Assembly: GCF_020539485.1 (NCBI RefSeq) | Contig: NZ_JACDXU010000001.1 | Location: 1,550,001-1,614,000 of the forward strand | Direction: 5' to 3' | DNA: 64,000 bases | Source of the DNA: Fulverythrobacter ferritrahens | GTDB taxonomy: Bacteria; Pseudomonadota; Alphaproteobacteria; Sphingomonadales; Sphingomonadaceae | In this document: one piece after another, positions 8,631-17,494 of the stretch | How positions within the stretch are numbered: the first letter of the stretch is position 1 | Layout of the letters: each line of letters starts with the position of its first letter | The notes under the pieces: model-generated | Told to the model about the DNA's origin: nothing | Database searches by the model: none | Seen by the model: only the letters and a program-made list of their open reading frames with translations | Made by a program: the position numbers and the translations under genes

Positions 8631-8662
8631 TCCGGGCGGGGTGATTGATCACCTCGCCCGGA
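8631..8662 (+). terminator. Strong hairpin downstream of the phospholipase gene
   Basis: TCCGGGCGGGGTGAT (8631-8645) pairs with ATCACCTCGCCCGGA (8648-8662) with one G-U pair and a 2-nt loop. There is no T-run after it, so it may act as an mRNA 3' stabiliser rather than a classical terminator. Confidence 0.4.
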
Positions 8663-8937
8663 AACGGTTGAGTGATGTGTCACCTTTGCGGGCCGGGAAA
8701 TGCCGGTTTTCGTTCGCGGTGTATCGGCCCCGTTCACTGCGGTTTCGAGCCGTTTTTCAGACCGATGGGCGAGCCGGAATGTCACCTTCCAATTCGGGTT
8801 ATCGTGCAGGCGTGAGGCGTTCCCGCAAACCCGGCTGACACGGGCTATGAGGGCATAAGGCTGAGCGGAAGCAGGGCTGTTCATCGCGCAGGATAAACGC
8901 CATTTGGGGGCCTGTAGGAAAGTGTTTTCGAACTTTC

Positions 8938-8983
8938 CCCTTCTTCGTCATTCCCGCGCAGGCGGGAATGACGAAGAAAGGGA
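8938..8983. repeat. Palindromic repeat, CGTCATTCCCGC family
   Basis: A stem of about 20 bp built on TTCTTCGTCATTCCCGC and its complement surrounds a GCAG loop. The same core recurs near 20126-20196, and related palindromes occur near 27326 and 39383. It lies between convergent genes. Confidence 0.7.
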
Positions 8984-9012
8984 GTGAAAGCCACTCCCCA
9001 AATCCGTTCGCC

Positions 9013-10797
9013 CTACCCCTTCAACGAAGCGATATAGGCCCGCCAGCCGCCGAACGAGGTTACGTCCTTCGATCCCTCCATCGCGCGCGGTTCGGCCACG
9101 AAGCCTTTCACTTCGCTGCCATCGTCCAGCGTCACCGTGCCGATGGCGAGCGGTGCGGGGACTTCCGCCACGAAGCTGCCGAAGCTGGCATAGTCCATCT
9201 CGTAGATTTCCAGTTCCAGCGCGCTGCCATCCGCCTCGCCCACATGGATCAAGGCAGGCTTGGGCGGCGTGGTTTCCATCGCATAGAGGCGATAGGCAGG
9301 TGCGGTCTTGGCCTTGCGGACCAGCCGCGCGTTGCGTTCCTCCAGCTGGAAGTGGAGCGGCATGCCATGCAGATGCGCGCCAACCACAGCGAGTTGAATG
9401 TCTGCCTTGTGCGGCGTTTCGTCGAGCGGCGGCGTGGCGGACATGGTCTGGTTCTCCTGAAAGGCAGATGCGAAATCGAGCAGGAAGCCGTCGGCCCAGG
9501 CCGGGCCCATCAGCGTCACGCCAAAGCCCGTTCCATTGGCGCGGAACCCTGCCGGAATGGCCAGTGCGCTCATGTCCAGCAGGTTCACGAAATTGGTATA
9601 GAGGCCCAGATTGCTGTTCAGCGCCACAGGATCGGCCAGCAACTGCTCCTTGGTGTAGATCGTGGGCGTCGTCGGCAGCAGCAGCACATCCACTGCGCGC
9701 CAGATGGCCTGCGCGGCCCGTTCATAGAGCTTGAGGGCATATTGCCCCTCGAACGCATCGACTGCGCTCTTGCTCAAACCGGACTGAACGATCCCGCGCA
9801 CGACCGGGTGGATCGCCTTGGGGTTGGTTTCCAGCAGGCCCTTGAGCGCGGCAGTGCGTTCCGCCACCCAGGGGCCGGAATAGAGCAGCTGGGCGCAGTC
9901 GAGCAGTTGGGAAATATCCACTTCCACCACTTCGCCAAGCGTACCGGCATGGCGGGCAGCCTCGGTGTAGAAAGCAGCGGATTCGGCGTCCCCCAGGAAG
10001 TGCAAATCTTCCTTGCGGGGAATGCCGATGCGGGGCCGTTCAGGCGCCGCATGAACCCCGGCTTCGCGCGAGTAGATATCTTCCTCGTCGAAGGCGGTCA
10101 GCACGGCATCCACCGCGCGGGCATCTTCCAGCGAATGGGCAAACACACTGACGCAATCGAGCGAGCGGCAGGCAGGCAGTAGCCCGCGTGTGCTCCAGCG
10201 GCCCTTGGTAGGCTTCAGGCCGATGAGGCCGTTGAACGCAGCCGGAACCCGGCCTGAACCAGCCGTATCGGTGCCGAGAGCGAAGGCCACAATTCCGGCG
10301 GCGACCGCAACCGCCGACCCGGAACTGGACCCGCCGGAAACATAGCTCTTATCGAACACGCAGCCGCATGCCCCATAGGGGCTCCGCGTGCCGACAAGGC
10401 CCGTGGCGAACTGGTCGAGATTGGTCTTGCCGATGAGGACCGCCCCGGCCCCCACCAGCAATTCCACCACTCTCGCCGAACGTTCCGCCACATATCCGGC
10501 CGAAGGGCAGGCAGCGGTTGTAACCATGCCTGCAACATCGAGATTGTCTTTTGCGGCAAATGGGACACCGGCCAGCGGCAGGTCTTCCCCGGCGGCGATG
10601 CGCCGGTCCACCTCCGCTGCGGCTGCAAGCACGTCAGCGGGGGGAACCCGCGCTATCCAGACTTGCGGCTGAACTGCCTCATAGGCATCCGCGCGCACTA
10701 TCGCCTCGCTCGCCACGCTCCGGGCCGTTACCTTGCCCGCACGCACCGCCTCGGCGATGTCCCCGATCGAGCCAGCCAGCCCGATGCGTCCGCTCAT
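9013..10797 (-). CDS. atzF: Allophanate hydrolase
   Basis: A 594-aa two-domain protein. The N-terminal amidase-signature domain has the Lys/Ser/Ser triad: K83 in AAKDN, cis-serine S157 in GGSSSGS and nucleophile S181 in GTDTAGSGR. The C-terminal domain (from about residue 475, LAVVGAHLHGMPL) is characteristic of AtzF-type allophanate hydrolases. The enzyme hydrolyses allophanate to ammonia and CO2, the last step of biuret/cyanuric acid breakdown or of urea breakdown through urea carboxylase. Neither urea carboxylase nor a clear biuret hydrolase is in the window. It is the last gene of a leftward run with the VOC protein and the amidohydrolase. Confidence 0.93.
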   Translation of the reverse strand: MSGRIGLAGSIGDIAEAVRAGKVTARSVASEAIVRADAYEAVQPQVWIARVPPADVLAAAAEVDRRIAAGEDLPLAGVPFAAKDNLDVAGMVTTAACPSAGYVAERSARVVELLVGAGAVLIGKTNLDQFATGLVGTRSPYGACGCVFDKSYVSGGSSSGSAVAVAAGIVAFALGTDTAGSGRVPAAFNGLIGLKPTKGRWSTRGLLPACRSLDCVSVFAHSLEDARAVDAVLTAFDEEDIYSREAGVHAAPERPRIGIPRKEDLHFLGDAESAAFYTEAARHAGTLGEVVEVDISQLLDCAQLLYSGPWVAERTAALKGLLETNPKAIHPVVRGIVQSGLSKSAVDAFEGQYALKLYERAAQAIWRAVDVLLLPTTPTIYTKEQLLADPVALNSNLGLYTNFVNLLDMSALAIPAGFRANGTGFGVTLMGPAWADGFLLDFASAFQENQTMSATPPLDETPHKADIQLAVVGAHLHGMPLHFQLEERNARLVRKAKTAPAYRLYAMETTPPKPALIHVGEADGSALELEIYEMDYASFGSFVAEVPAPLAIGTVTLDDGSEVKGFVAEPRAMEGSKDVTSFGGWRAYIASLKG

Positions 10798-10827
10798 TCC
10801 GTTACTCCGTCAGTCACCAGTGCCGGG

Positions 10828-10849
10828 CGGGCGCCCCGAAAGGCGCCCG
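10828..10849 (-). terminator. Short intergenic hairpin before atzF
   Basis: CGGGCGCC (10828-10835) pairs with GGCGCCCG (10842-10849) across a 6-nt loop, between the VOC stop and the atzF start. There is no T-run; it may attenuate or mark an mRNA end. Confidence 0.3.
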
Positions 10850-10860
10850 TATTAGGGTAA

Positions 10861-11370
10861 TCAGGCGTCGGCGCCGACCTGCCAGAGATCGCGGGCAGCT
10901 TCGAACACGCCCTGATCGTAGGAGAATTCGATGGTGTTGCCATCCGGGTCCTTCAGGAAGCAGATGTAGCCCACGTCTTCCTTGGGGAACTGCATCGGGC
11001 CCAGCGCGAGACAGCCGCCTTCGCGGGCGAGTTCAGCCACGGCGTCCACCGCTTCCCTTGTGGGCAGCTCGATACCGATATGGGCAAAGGGCCCCAACGG
11101 CAGATGCTGTTTGGGCGCGAAGGGATCGTGACCTTCGAAGAACTGCCCCGCCACCAGCACGAATGCCCGTTCCTTCTCATTCGGATCGGCCAGCCAGACG
11201 TTCTTGCCATCCTCGTCCTCGCGCTGGCGCAGCACGCGCAGATGCGTGTATTTTTCATACCAGGCGATAGTGTCATCAACGCTTTTTACTGCGAGTGCGA
11301 GGTGGGTCCAGGTGGCCTTCCTGGGGCCTACCGAATGAACGATCTGATTCACCTTTTTGCTTCCTTCCAC
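10861..11370 (-). CDS. VOC-family (glyoxalase/extradiol-fold) protein
   Basis: A 169-aa protein with paired beta-alpha-beta-beta-beta modules: the first opens WTHLALAVKSVDDTIAWYEKY, the second FAHIGIELPTREAVDAVAEL and ends with CFLKDPDGNTIEFSY. The histidine at the start of each module and the glutamate of IEFSY are the usual metal ligands of this fold. Members include lactoylglutathione lyases, extradiol dioxygenases, epimerases and resistance proteins, so the reaction is not defined. It sits between the amidohydrolase and allophanate hydrolase genes on the same strand, suggesting a shared catabolic role. Confidence 0.8.
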   Translation of the reverse strand: MEGSKKVNQIVHSVGPRKATWTHLALAVKSVDDTIAWYEKYTHLRVLRQREDEDGKNVWLADPNEKERAFVLVAGQFFEGHDPFAPKQHLPLGPFAHIGIELPTREAVDAVAELAREGGCLALGPMQFPKEDVGYICFLKDPDGNTIEFSYDQGVFEAARDLWQVGADA

Positions 11371-11490
11371 TGCGGATTGGACTGTAACCTAACACCGCAA
11401 GCGCATGGGCACTTTGCCACTGATGCCCAGATTTTGAACTCTACGCGCACGACATGAGGTTCCGCCGCGCATTCCTGGCAGGATAACCGC

Positions 11491-12888
11491 TTATATCACC
11501 GGCCAGGGAGTTCTGATCGGCAGGCCAGTGCGGGCGACCAGCGCCTCGCCTGCCGGAATCGCCTCGGCAATCAGCTTCTCCTCGTCGAGCAGCAGGTTGC
11601 GCCCGCCATCGAGCACCTGCCGACCGTCGATCCACACACTGTGGACGCCATGCGGCGGGGCATGCTGGGCGAGCTGGCCGACGGTATCGAAACGCGGCCC
11701 CCATTCGAGCATCCGCGTATCATGCAGCACGAAGTCCGCCTTGTAGCCCGGCGCCAGCGTGCCGATCCGGTCTTCCCAGCCCATGCCCTTGGCACCGTTC
11801 ACGGTCATCAATTCCATCAGCGTAGTGGCGGGCAGCAGATCCTGATCGCCGCGCGCATCGCGATAACCTGCCGCCATCAGCCGCGCGGAGGAAAGGATTT
11901 CAGTCGCATTGCCGTCCGTCCCCAGCATCACATTGGCGCCGCCTTCCATCATTTCCAGATGGAGGCCTTGCCTCGCGAGGCCCATGCCGCCCTTGAATGC
12001 CGCGTCCGGGCAATGGATGCAGGTCGTGCCGGTTTCCACCACCAGTTCCATCTCACTGCGGTCGATCGCGGCGAGGTGCGTGATGCAGACATTGGGGCCC
12101 AGCGCGCCGATATCGGCCAGATGTTCCACCGGGCGGCGGTTGTAGCGGGCCATGAACCAGTCCGGATCGGACTGGCGCGGGCTCATATGCGCCGAAACCT
12201 TCAGCCCCTTATCGTCCGCCAGCGCCTTCGCCGCCAGCCAGACCTCGTCGGGATTGGTGGAATGGCCCACCAGCACTGGCCAACAGGCCAGCAGGCAGTC
12301 GCCATCGTCGGGATAGGCTTGCACCTCGGCTTCCAGCAGGCCGATCGCCTCGGCGATCTTCGCCGCCTGATCGGCGGAGGGATCGTAAGCACGGCCTTCC
12401 ACCCACTGGCCAACGCGGCCGCGGATGCCGGATTCGGCAAGGCCTTCCATCACCTCATCGAGATGGATCACCGTGCCCGCTTCAAGGAAAGTGGTGGTGC
12501 CATAGCGGATCATCGCCAGTGCCGAGAGCTGGGCCGCCAGTTTCTCATCGGCAGGCGTCTGCGACTTGAACAGCGGGATGACCCACTTGGTGAGATTATC
12601 GTTCCAGCTATCGGTCGGAACGCGGCGCACGAAACCGCGGGTCAGCGGATCGGCGGTAATATGGATATGGCCGTCAACGAAGCCGGGCGAGATCACGAAA
12701 TTGCTGCCGTCGCGCATTTCCTTCGCGCGGACGGTCCGTTCGGCGTCCCCTCGCTTGCCCACCATCACGATGCGATTGCCCTTGATGGCCAGCGCACCGT
12801 CACGGATCACCTGCCGTTGGGCATTCATCGTGATGATCTCCGCCCCGGTGATGAGGAGATCGGCTTCGATAATCGGCTGTTCGGTCAT
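11491..12888 (-). CDS. Metal-dependent amidohydrolase (AtzB/TrzN/SAH-deaminase-like)
   Basis: A 465-aa amidohydrolase-superfamily protein. Metal ligands are visible: H74-x-H76 in VDGHIHITAD, H234 in SAHMSPRQSD, H271 in ITHLAAID and D325 in LGTDGN, the mononuclear subtype arrangement. The N-terminal strand domain (LLITGAEIITMN) and the C-terminal GTLAPGYKADFVL are typical. Relatives deaminate or dechlorinate nitrogen heterocycles such as guanine, S-adenosylhomocysteine and s-triazines. With allophanate hydrolase two genes downstream, hydrolysis of a ring amino or amide group is plausible. It has no signal peptide, so it is cytoplasmic. The exact substrate is unknown. Confidence 0.87.
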   Translation of the reverse strand: MTEQPIIEADLLITGAEIITMNAQRQVIRDGALAIKGNRIVMVGKRGDAERTVRAKEMRDGSNFVISPGFVDGHIHITADPLTRGFVRRVPTDSWNDNLTKWVIPLFKSQTPADEKLAAQLSALAMIRYGTTTFLEAGTVIHLDEVMEGLAESGIRGRVGQWVEGRAYDPSADQAAKIAEAIGLLEAEVQAYPDDGDCLLACWPVLVGHSTNPDEVWLAAKALADDKGLKVSAHMSPRQSDPDWFMARYNRRPVEHLADIGALGPNVCITHLAAIDRSEMELVVETGTTCIHCPDAAFKGGMGLARQGLHLEMMEGGANVMLGTDGNATEILSSARLMAAGYRDARGDQDLLPATTLMELMTVNGAKGMGWEDRIGTLAPGYKADFVLHDTRMLEWGPRFDTVGQLAQHAPPHGVHSVWIDGRQVLDGGRNLLLDEEKLIAEAIPAGEALVARTGLPIRTPWPVI

Positions 12889-12911
12889 GCAATCCGTATC
12901 CAGATAAGGTC

Positions 12912-12947
12912 GCGGCTCCTTCCCGTATGCGGACGGGAAGGAGCCGC
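12912..12947 (-). terminator. Perfect 15-bp hairpin after the TonB receptor
   Basis: GCGGCTCCTTCCCGT (12912-12926) and ACGGGAAGGAGCCGC (12933-12947) form a perfect stem with a 6-nt loop, between the receptor stop and the amidohydrolase start. On the minus strand it is followed by GACCTTATC, not a clean T-run. Confidence 0.5.
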
Positions 12948-12991
12948 TATTCAGTTTACTTCACTCCGTCTCAAGAGCGGAGCGCGGCGGC

Positions 12992-15370
12992 TCAGAACGA
13001 GAAGCCAACCGAGAAGATCGCCTGACGAGGTGCGATATAGGTCTCGAAGCCCTGCGAGCTGCCGTAGGGGTCCGAGAAGCGCGAGTTCACACCCGCCTCG
13101 TCAAACAAATTGCTGACCGATGCCGAGAAATAGACCGGCAGGCCTTCGGGTTCATATTTGGCATACAGGTTCACCACGCTGTAGGCCGGGGTCGTGTCGT
13201 AGAACTCATTGTTGAACACGCGGTAGAAGAACTCGCCGCGATACTGGTACTGGACGCGAGCCGTCAGCTCACCGGGACCGACTTCGCCGTTATAGACCAG
13301 CGCAGCCGAACCCTGCCACTTCGGCAGCTTGGGCACCTTGTTGCCGTTGATGTTCGAGCGAGCGCCTTCACGTGCATAGACTGCCGCGAAATAGTTCGAC
13401 CAGAACAGCCAGTCGGGATAACCGGCAGCATTCTGCGCCGCAGAGGCATCGACCGGATCGAGAGCGTAATAGTCCTTGTCAAATTCGCCATTCAGCTGTG
13501 AGATGCTGGTTTCCAGGCGAAGATTGTCGGTGATCCGATAGTTGGCCTCCAGCTCGATGCCGTAGATCTTCGCACTGGGCGCATTGGCCGTACCTTCACC
13601 GTACAGGATCGCATCCTCGTCGAGGAACTGCATGTTCTTGTACTTGTAGTAGAAGGCCGAGACATTGAGCTGCAGCGCATTATCGAAGAAGCGGTTCTTC
13701 GAACCGATTTCGAACGAGTCGACCACTTCAGGCTGATAGGTCGGCTGGATGCCATATTCGAACTCGAACGGCGGCTTCACGGAAGTGGAAGTGCCGTTGA
13801 GGCCGCCCGGCTTGAACCCCCGGGTATAGCTGGCATACAACATGTTTTCGGGCGTAAACTTGTATTCCAGCGCAAGCTTTCCGGTCCATTCATTGGTCGA
13901 AAGACCCGGGCTAACGGAAGGCTGGATATAAGGGCCAGAAGTATAGGGCGTCGAACCACTGCTGATGCTGTCGCTCGTGCCGCTATACTCGTCGTGATTG
14001 TAGCGAATACCGGCAGTAACCGCCAGTTTTTCGGTCACGTCATAGGTGCCCTGGAAATAGGCTGCCCATGCTTTGCGGGTTGCCGACTGCAAGCTGGCAT
14101 AGGTCAGATACTGGACATCAGGATCATCCCATGCCGCAGTTGACGGAAGCGGTGGGCGCACCAGCACATCGTCATTGCCGCGATATTCGACGATATACTG
14201 ATCGTTCTTCGACCAGAGATAAACGCCGCCGACGATCCAGGTGAACGGACCTTCGCCATTGGACGAAAGATTGACTTCCTGCGTCCAGCTTTCGTTGTCA
14301 CTCTGCCAGAGTGCGACATGGTCATAGGTATAACCACCATAGACCAGCGGGTTATAGGTCACGTCCCAGAACAGCTCGGCATTCAGGCCGTCACCATCCC
14401 AGCTCTGTTCGCTGTGCAGCTTCTGATAGCTGGTGATCGACTTCACGGTCGCGAAGCCGACATCCAGGGCGACCGTGCCATAGTAAAGATCCGTTTCGAC
14501 CTTGGAACGACCCGGATAATCCTGCGTCAGCACGCGCGGATCGGTCGAGGGATCGAGAACGTTCTTCTGAGCAGCCCCATGCGTGTTGCTGTCATACTGG
14601 ATGGTGGCGAGCGTGACCTTCAGATTGTCGGTCGGCTCCCAGCGCGCCATGGCCTTCCACGACGTGGAATTCTCGTCGTCGAGGTCATATTTGTCATAGC
14701 CTTCGACGTCGGTTGCATAGGCGTAACCGTCATGCTTGCGGCGGTTGCCATAGACCCGGAAGGCAAGAGTTTCGCCCACCGGCACATCCATGCCGAGTTC
14801 GGCATTGAGGAGGTTGTAGTTACCCAGGCCGACTTCGCCGTTCATGCCGAACTCGCCGAGGACCGGCTCCCGCGACACGACATTGATCGTACCGCCGGTG
14901 GAACCCTGACCGAAGGTGGTGCCCTGCGGGCCGCGCAGCACTTCCACCTGACCCACATCCACGAAGGCCGCATTCGCAGCGATCGAGTTGAAGATGTAGA
15001 CGCCGTCGATGTGATAGGAAACGCCCGGCTGGGAGTTCAGGTTTTCCGGAGTTTCCGAACCGATGCCGCGAATGGTGACCATGCGCTCGCCGCCACCGCT
15101 CTTGGCAACCACGAGGCTGGGCACGCTGCCGTTCAGCCCGGTAACGTCGGTGATGTTGTTTTCCTTCAGCGTATCGGCCGAAACCGCCGTCGCCGAAAGG
15201 GAGGCCTGCTGGAGGCTGGTGTTCAGCTTCGTCGCCGTGATGACGATTTCGCCCGAATAGTCGCTGGATTCGGCCGCGACTTCTTCAGCCCATGCGCTGC
15301 TCGGCGCAACGGCCGCCAGTGCAACGCCGGCCAGCAGGAACTTACGATTATTATAGCGTGTCTTGATCAT
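12992..15370 (-). CDS. TonB-dependent receptor of the catabolic island
   Basis: A 792-aa outer-membrane receptor with a signal peptide (MIKTRYNNRKFLLAGVAL... cut after AWA), TonB box EIVITATK, a plug with VTIRGIGSETPENL, YHIDGVYI and VEVLRGPQGTTFGQGSTGG, and a barrel ending FSVGFSF. This IRG-type sphingomonad family is usually coupled to catabolic genes rather than to siderophores. It heads the leftward run to the amidohydrolase, VOC and allophanate hydrolase genes and is divergent from a TauD-like dioxygenase, so it probably imports the substrate of the island. The ligand is unknown. Confidence 0.92.
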   Translation of the reverse strand: MIKTRYNNRKFLLAGVALAAVAPSSAWAEEVAAESSDYSGEIVITATKLNTSLQQASLSATAVSADTLKENNITDVTGLNGSVPSLVVAKSGGGERMVTIRGIGSETPENLNSQPGVSYHIDGVYIFNSIAANAAFVDVGQVEVLRGPQGTTFGQGSTGGTINVVSREPVLGEFGMNGEVGLGNYNLLNAELGMDVPVGETLAFRVYGNRRKHDGYAYATDVEGYDKYDLDDENSTSWKAMARWEPTDNLKVTLATIQYDSNTHGAAQKNVLDPSTDPRVLTQDYPGRSKVETDLYYGTVALDVGFATVKSITSYQKLHSEQSWDGDGLNAELFWDVTYNPLVYGGYTYDHVALWQSDNESWTQEVNLSSNGEGPFTWIVGGVYLWSKNDQYIVEYRGNDDVLVRPPLPSTAAWDDPDVQYLTYASLQSATRKAWAAYFQGTYDVTEKLAVTAGIRYNHDEYSGTSDSISSGSTPYTSGPYIQPSVSPGLSTNEWTGKLALEYKFTPENMLYASYTRGFKPGGLNGTSTSVKPPFEFEYGIQPTYQPEVVDSFEIGSKNRFFDNALQLNVSAFYYKYKNMQFLDEDAILYGEGTANAPSAKIYGIELEANYRITDNLRLETSISQLNGEFDKDYYALDPVDASAAQNAAGYPDWLFWSNYFAAVYAREGARSNINGNKVPKLPKWQGSAALVYNGEVGPGELTARVQYQYRGEFFYRVFNNEFYDTTPAYSVVNLYAKYEPEGLPVYFSASVSNLFDEAGVNSRFSDPYGSSQGFETYIAPRQAIFSVGFSF

Positions 15371-15735
15371 CGCGCTTCCCCGATTGGTATCGAACCCGCT
15401 CGAGGCACCCCCTCATAATCCCTGTTGTGAGGCCCCTGGTTTTCCCGGAGTGCCGCTTGCCTGTATTGAGCCATCAAGCGGCGTTCCAATCTTGAGGAGA
15501 CGCGCAGAACTTGTTGACGCATTCGAGCCCTCGCCCCTCGCGAGGCGATTCAGGCGGCTATGACATCGGGGTAGAGAGACGCTGCGACGGCGCGAAAACT
15601 CGCGATTCGCGCCCGGAACAGAAATTTTGCACGACCGGCCAAGATGGTCTGCGCCAAGCGGGATAGACACATGATTGCGAAAGGCGCGTTACAGTTGCGC
15701 CGATTCTGCGACTGGCCGTTCAAGGAGAATATCCA
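15371..15735. promoter_or_regulatory. 365-bp divergent intergenic region
   Basis: It separates the leftward receptor and the rightward TauD-like gene, so it must hold both promoters. A TTGACG hexamer lies at 15514-15519 without a good partner, and CTCGCGAG-type small palindromes occur near 15537. AAGGAG precedes the TauD start. No repeated operator was recognised. Confidence 0.5.
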
Positions 15736-16815
15736 ATGTCCGTGACTACCGAGCTGGAACCCGTACGCACCGAGGCCGCCTGGCGCGGTGACGAGCTTTC
15801 CGCCCGGCAGGACTGGGTCTACCTGCTGTCCGACGAACAGGTTGCCGAGCTGGAAGAGCTGGGCAAGCGCTTCGTGGAAGACGATCCCGACCTGCGCTTC
15901 GTGCAAAAGGAAGACTATCCGCTGGTCGCCTGCGCCGAAGCCGTGAAGGAATGGGGCAAGGATGTGGATTACGGTAGGGGCTTCGTGCTCGTCCGTGGAC
16001 TGCGCACCCATCTTTACTCCGATGCGCTGTCCTCGGCGATCTACTACATTCTCGGCCTCTATATGGGCGATCCCATCCGCCAGAACGAAATGGGCGACTT
16101 GATCGATCACGTCTATGCCACGTCCGACAAGACGATGGACGATCCCACCGCCAAGTCCTCCAAGGTGCGTGACCAGTTGGTCTATCACTCCGACAGTTCG
16201 GACGTGGTGGCACTGATGTGCCTGCGCCCGGCCATGGCGGGCGGCGCTTCCTGCCTCGTCTCGGGCGCGCAGATCTATAACGAAATCCTCAAGCGCCGGC
16301 CCGATCTGGCCCCGCTGCTGCTTGAACCCTTCCACTGGGACTGGCGCCGGCAGGACCAGGAGGCCCCGGCCGACACTTACACCTCGCCGGTGATCAGCAT
16401 GGAAGATGGCGTATTCAGCATGTATGCCGGATCGCTCTACATCATCACCGCGCAGAACTATCCGGGCGTGCCCAAGCTGACGCCCGAACAGATCGAGGTG
16501 CTCGAACTGTTCGACACGATCACCTATGAAGAAGGCATGGCCATCGAAATGGATTTCCGCCCCGGCGATATCCAGTGGCTTTCGAACTATGCGGCGCTCC
16601 ACGCCCGCACGACCTTTTACGATTTCCCCGAGCCGCAGCGCCGCCGCCACCTGCTGCGCCTGTGGCTGCACCGCGAGACCGACCGTCCGGTGGTGGAAGG
16701 CTTTGGCAAGAACGGCGTGGTCCAGGTCCGTTCCGCTCCGCGCGACGGGAAGACTGAACATCCCGATGCCCATTTCAGCATCCGCGAAGTATGCGTGCCG
16801 CGCTTGATCTCCTGA
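15736..16815 (+). CDS. TauD/TfdA-like Fe(II)/2-oxoglutarate dioxygenase
   Basis: A 359-aa cytoplasmic enzyme. The iron triad is visible as H151-x-D153 in VYHSDSSD and H289 in ALHARTTF, followed by an arginine-rich RRRHLLRLWL that should hold 2-oxoglutarate. The family hydroxylates unactivated carbons, often causing C-N, C-O or C-S cleavage of the substrate. The start at ATG 15736 follows AAGGAG. It is divergent from the receptor and convergent with the nitroreductase, with a strong terminator between. It is not close in length to the second TauD protein at 28723-29535. The substrate is unknown. Confidence 0.85.
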   Translation: MSVTTELEPVRTEAAWRGDELSARQDWVYLLSDEQVAELEELGKRFVEDDPDLRFVQKEDYPLVACAEAVKEWGKDVDYGRGFVLVRGLRTHLYSDALSSAIYYILGLYMGDPIRQNEMGDLIDHVYATSDKTMDDPTAKSSKVRDQLVYHSDSSDVVALMCLRPAMAGGASCLVSGAQIYNEILKRRPDLAPLLLEPFHWDWRRQDQEAPADTYTSPVISMEDGVFSMYAGSLYIITAQNYPGVPKLTPEQIEVLELFDTITYEEGMAIEMDFRPGDIQWLSNYAALHARTTFYDFPEPQRRRHLLRLWLHRETDRPVVEGFGKNGVVQVRSAPRDGKTEHPDAHFSIREVCVPRLIS

Positions 16816-16839
16816 TCGGCGGATAAGGCATCCAAACAG

Positions 16840-16877
16840 AAAGGGCCCGGAAGCGTCATCCGCTTCCGGGCCCTTTT
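16840..16877. terminator. Strong bidirectional terminator
   Basis: AAAGGGCCCGGAAGCG (16840-16855) and CGCTTCCGGGCCCTTT (16861-16876) form a perfect 16-bp stem with a 5-nt loop. It is flanked by T on one side and A on the other, so it can stop transcription from both convergent genes. Confidence 0.85.
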
Positions 16878-16894
16878 CGTTGTCTGCCAATCAG

Positions 16895-17494
16895 TTAGAC
16901 GGGAAAGTTTCCCGGGAAAGCCAGTTGTGAAATGGCCATGCGGCCTGAAGGCACTTCGCGATCCCGCAGATAGTCGGGCAGCAGTTCCGCCGGATCTCCC
17001 GTGCGGCCCACGGCCACGGCCATTTCGATACGGAAATCGGCAGGAATGCCCAGTTCCCTGTTGCCCTTCTCGAAATCCAGCCCGGTGATACCATGGGTGT
17101 GCAGCCCGTCATGGATCGCCTGCAGGGCCAACTGACCCCAGGCCGCCCCGGTATCGAAAGCATGGCTGTAGAGTTCTTCCTTCGGCTCGCCATTTTCATC
17201 GCGCATGAAACGGTCCGACAGGATGAAGATCAGCGCACCGGAATTGGCGGCCCAGCTGCGGTTGAAGGGCACCAGAATATCCAGGAACCGCTCCCAATCC
17301 GGCCCATCACGCAGCGCGTAGAGGAAGCGCCAGGGCTGAACATTGAAGGCGGAAGGCGCCCAGCGGGCCGCTTCGAACAGACGGAAAAGGTCGGCTTCCT
17401 GCAGCGGAGTGCAGTCAAAGGCGCGGGGGGACCAGCGGCGGGTGAATATTTCGTCGATGGTATGTTCGGTCGCGCGGATGGCGTGGGAGGTCAT
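16895..17494 (-). CDS. Nitroreductase-family FMN oxidoreductase
   Basis: A 199-aa protein with the family's N-terminal RRWSPRAFD, the FMN phosphate-binding type stretch AARWAPSAFNVQPWRF, and a C-terminal glycine-containing strand EMAVAVGRTGD. Members use NAD(P)H and bound FMN to reduce nitro groups, quinones, enones or free flavin. RutE of the pyrimidine pathway belongs to the same superfamily, but this sequence looks like a generic member. It overlaps the upstream isochorismatase gene by 4 nt, so the two are co-translated. It could supply reduced flavin to the RutA-like enzyme, which is speculation. Confidence 0.85.
   Translation of the reverse strand: MTSHAIRATEHTIDEIFTRRWSPRAFDCTPLQEADLFRLFEAARWAPSAFNVQPWRFLYALRDGPDWERFLDILVPFNRSWAANSGALIFILSDRFMRDENGEPKEELYSHAFDTGAAWGQLALQAIHDGLHTHGITGLDFEKGNRELGIPADFRIEMAVAVGRTGDPAELLPDYLRDREVPSGRMAISQLAFPGNFPV

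Larger units (their letters stand above)
8594..9012. other. 419-bp gap without a credible gene
   Basis: The gap separates the convergent phospholipase and allophanate hydrolase genes. It holds a hairpin at 8631-8662 and a long palindromic repeat near 8938-8983. Short open frames here lack ribosome sites and typical codon use. Confidence 0.7.

Noticed and set aside
8641-8838. A small 65-codon open frame after the phospholipase
   Set aside because: It starts inside a hairpin, has no ribosome site and no recognisable protein features.
6773-8884. A 703-codon open frame antisense to the phospholipase gene
   Set aside because: Its composition is a GC-rich shadow of the coding strand, and it shows no domain or ribosome site. 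The plus strand has a full phospholipase with clear motifs.
11641-13116. A 491-codon open frame opposite the amidohydrolase
   Set aside because: It spans two genes and a terminator hairpin antisense, with no family features.
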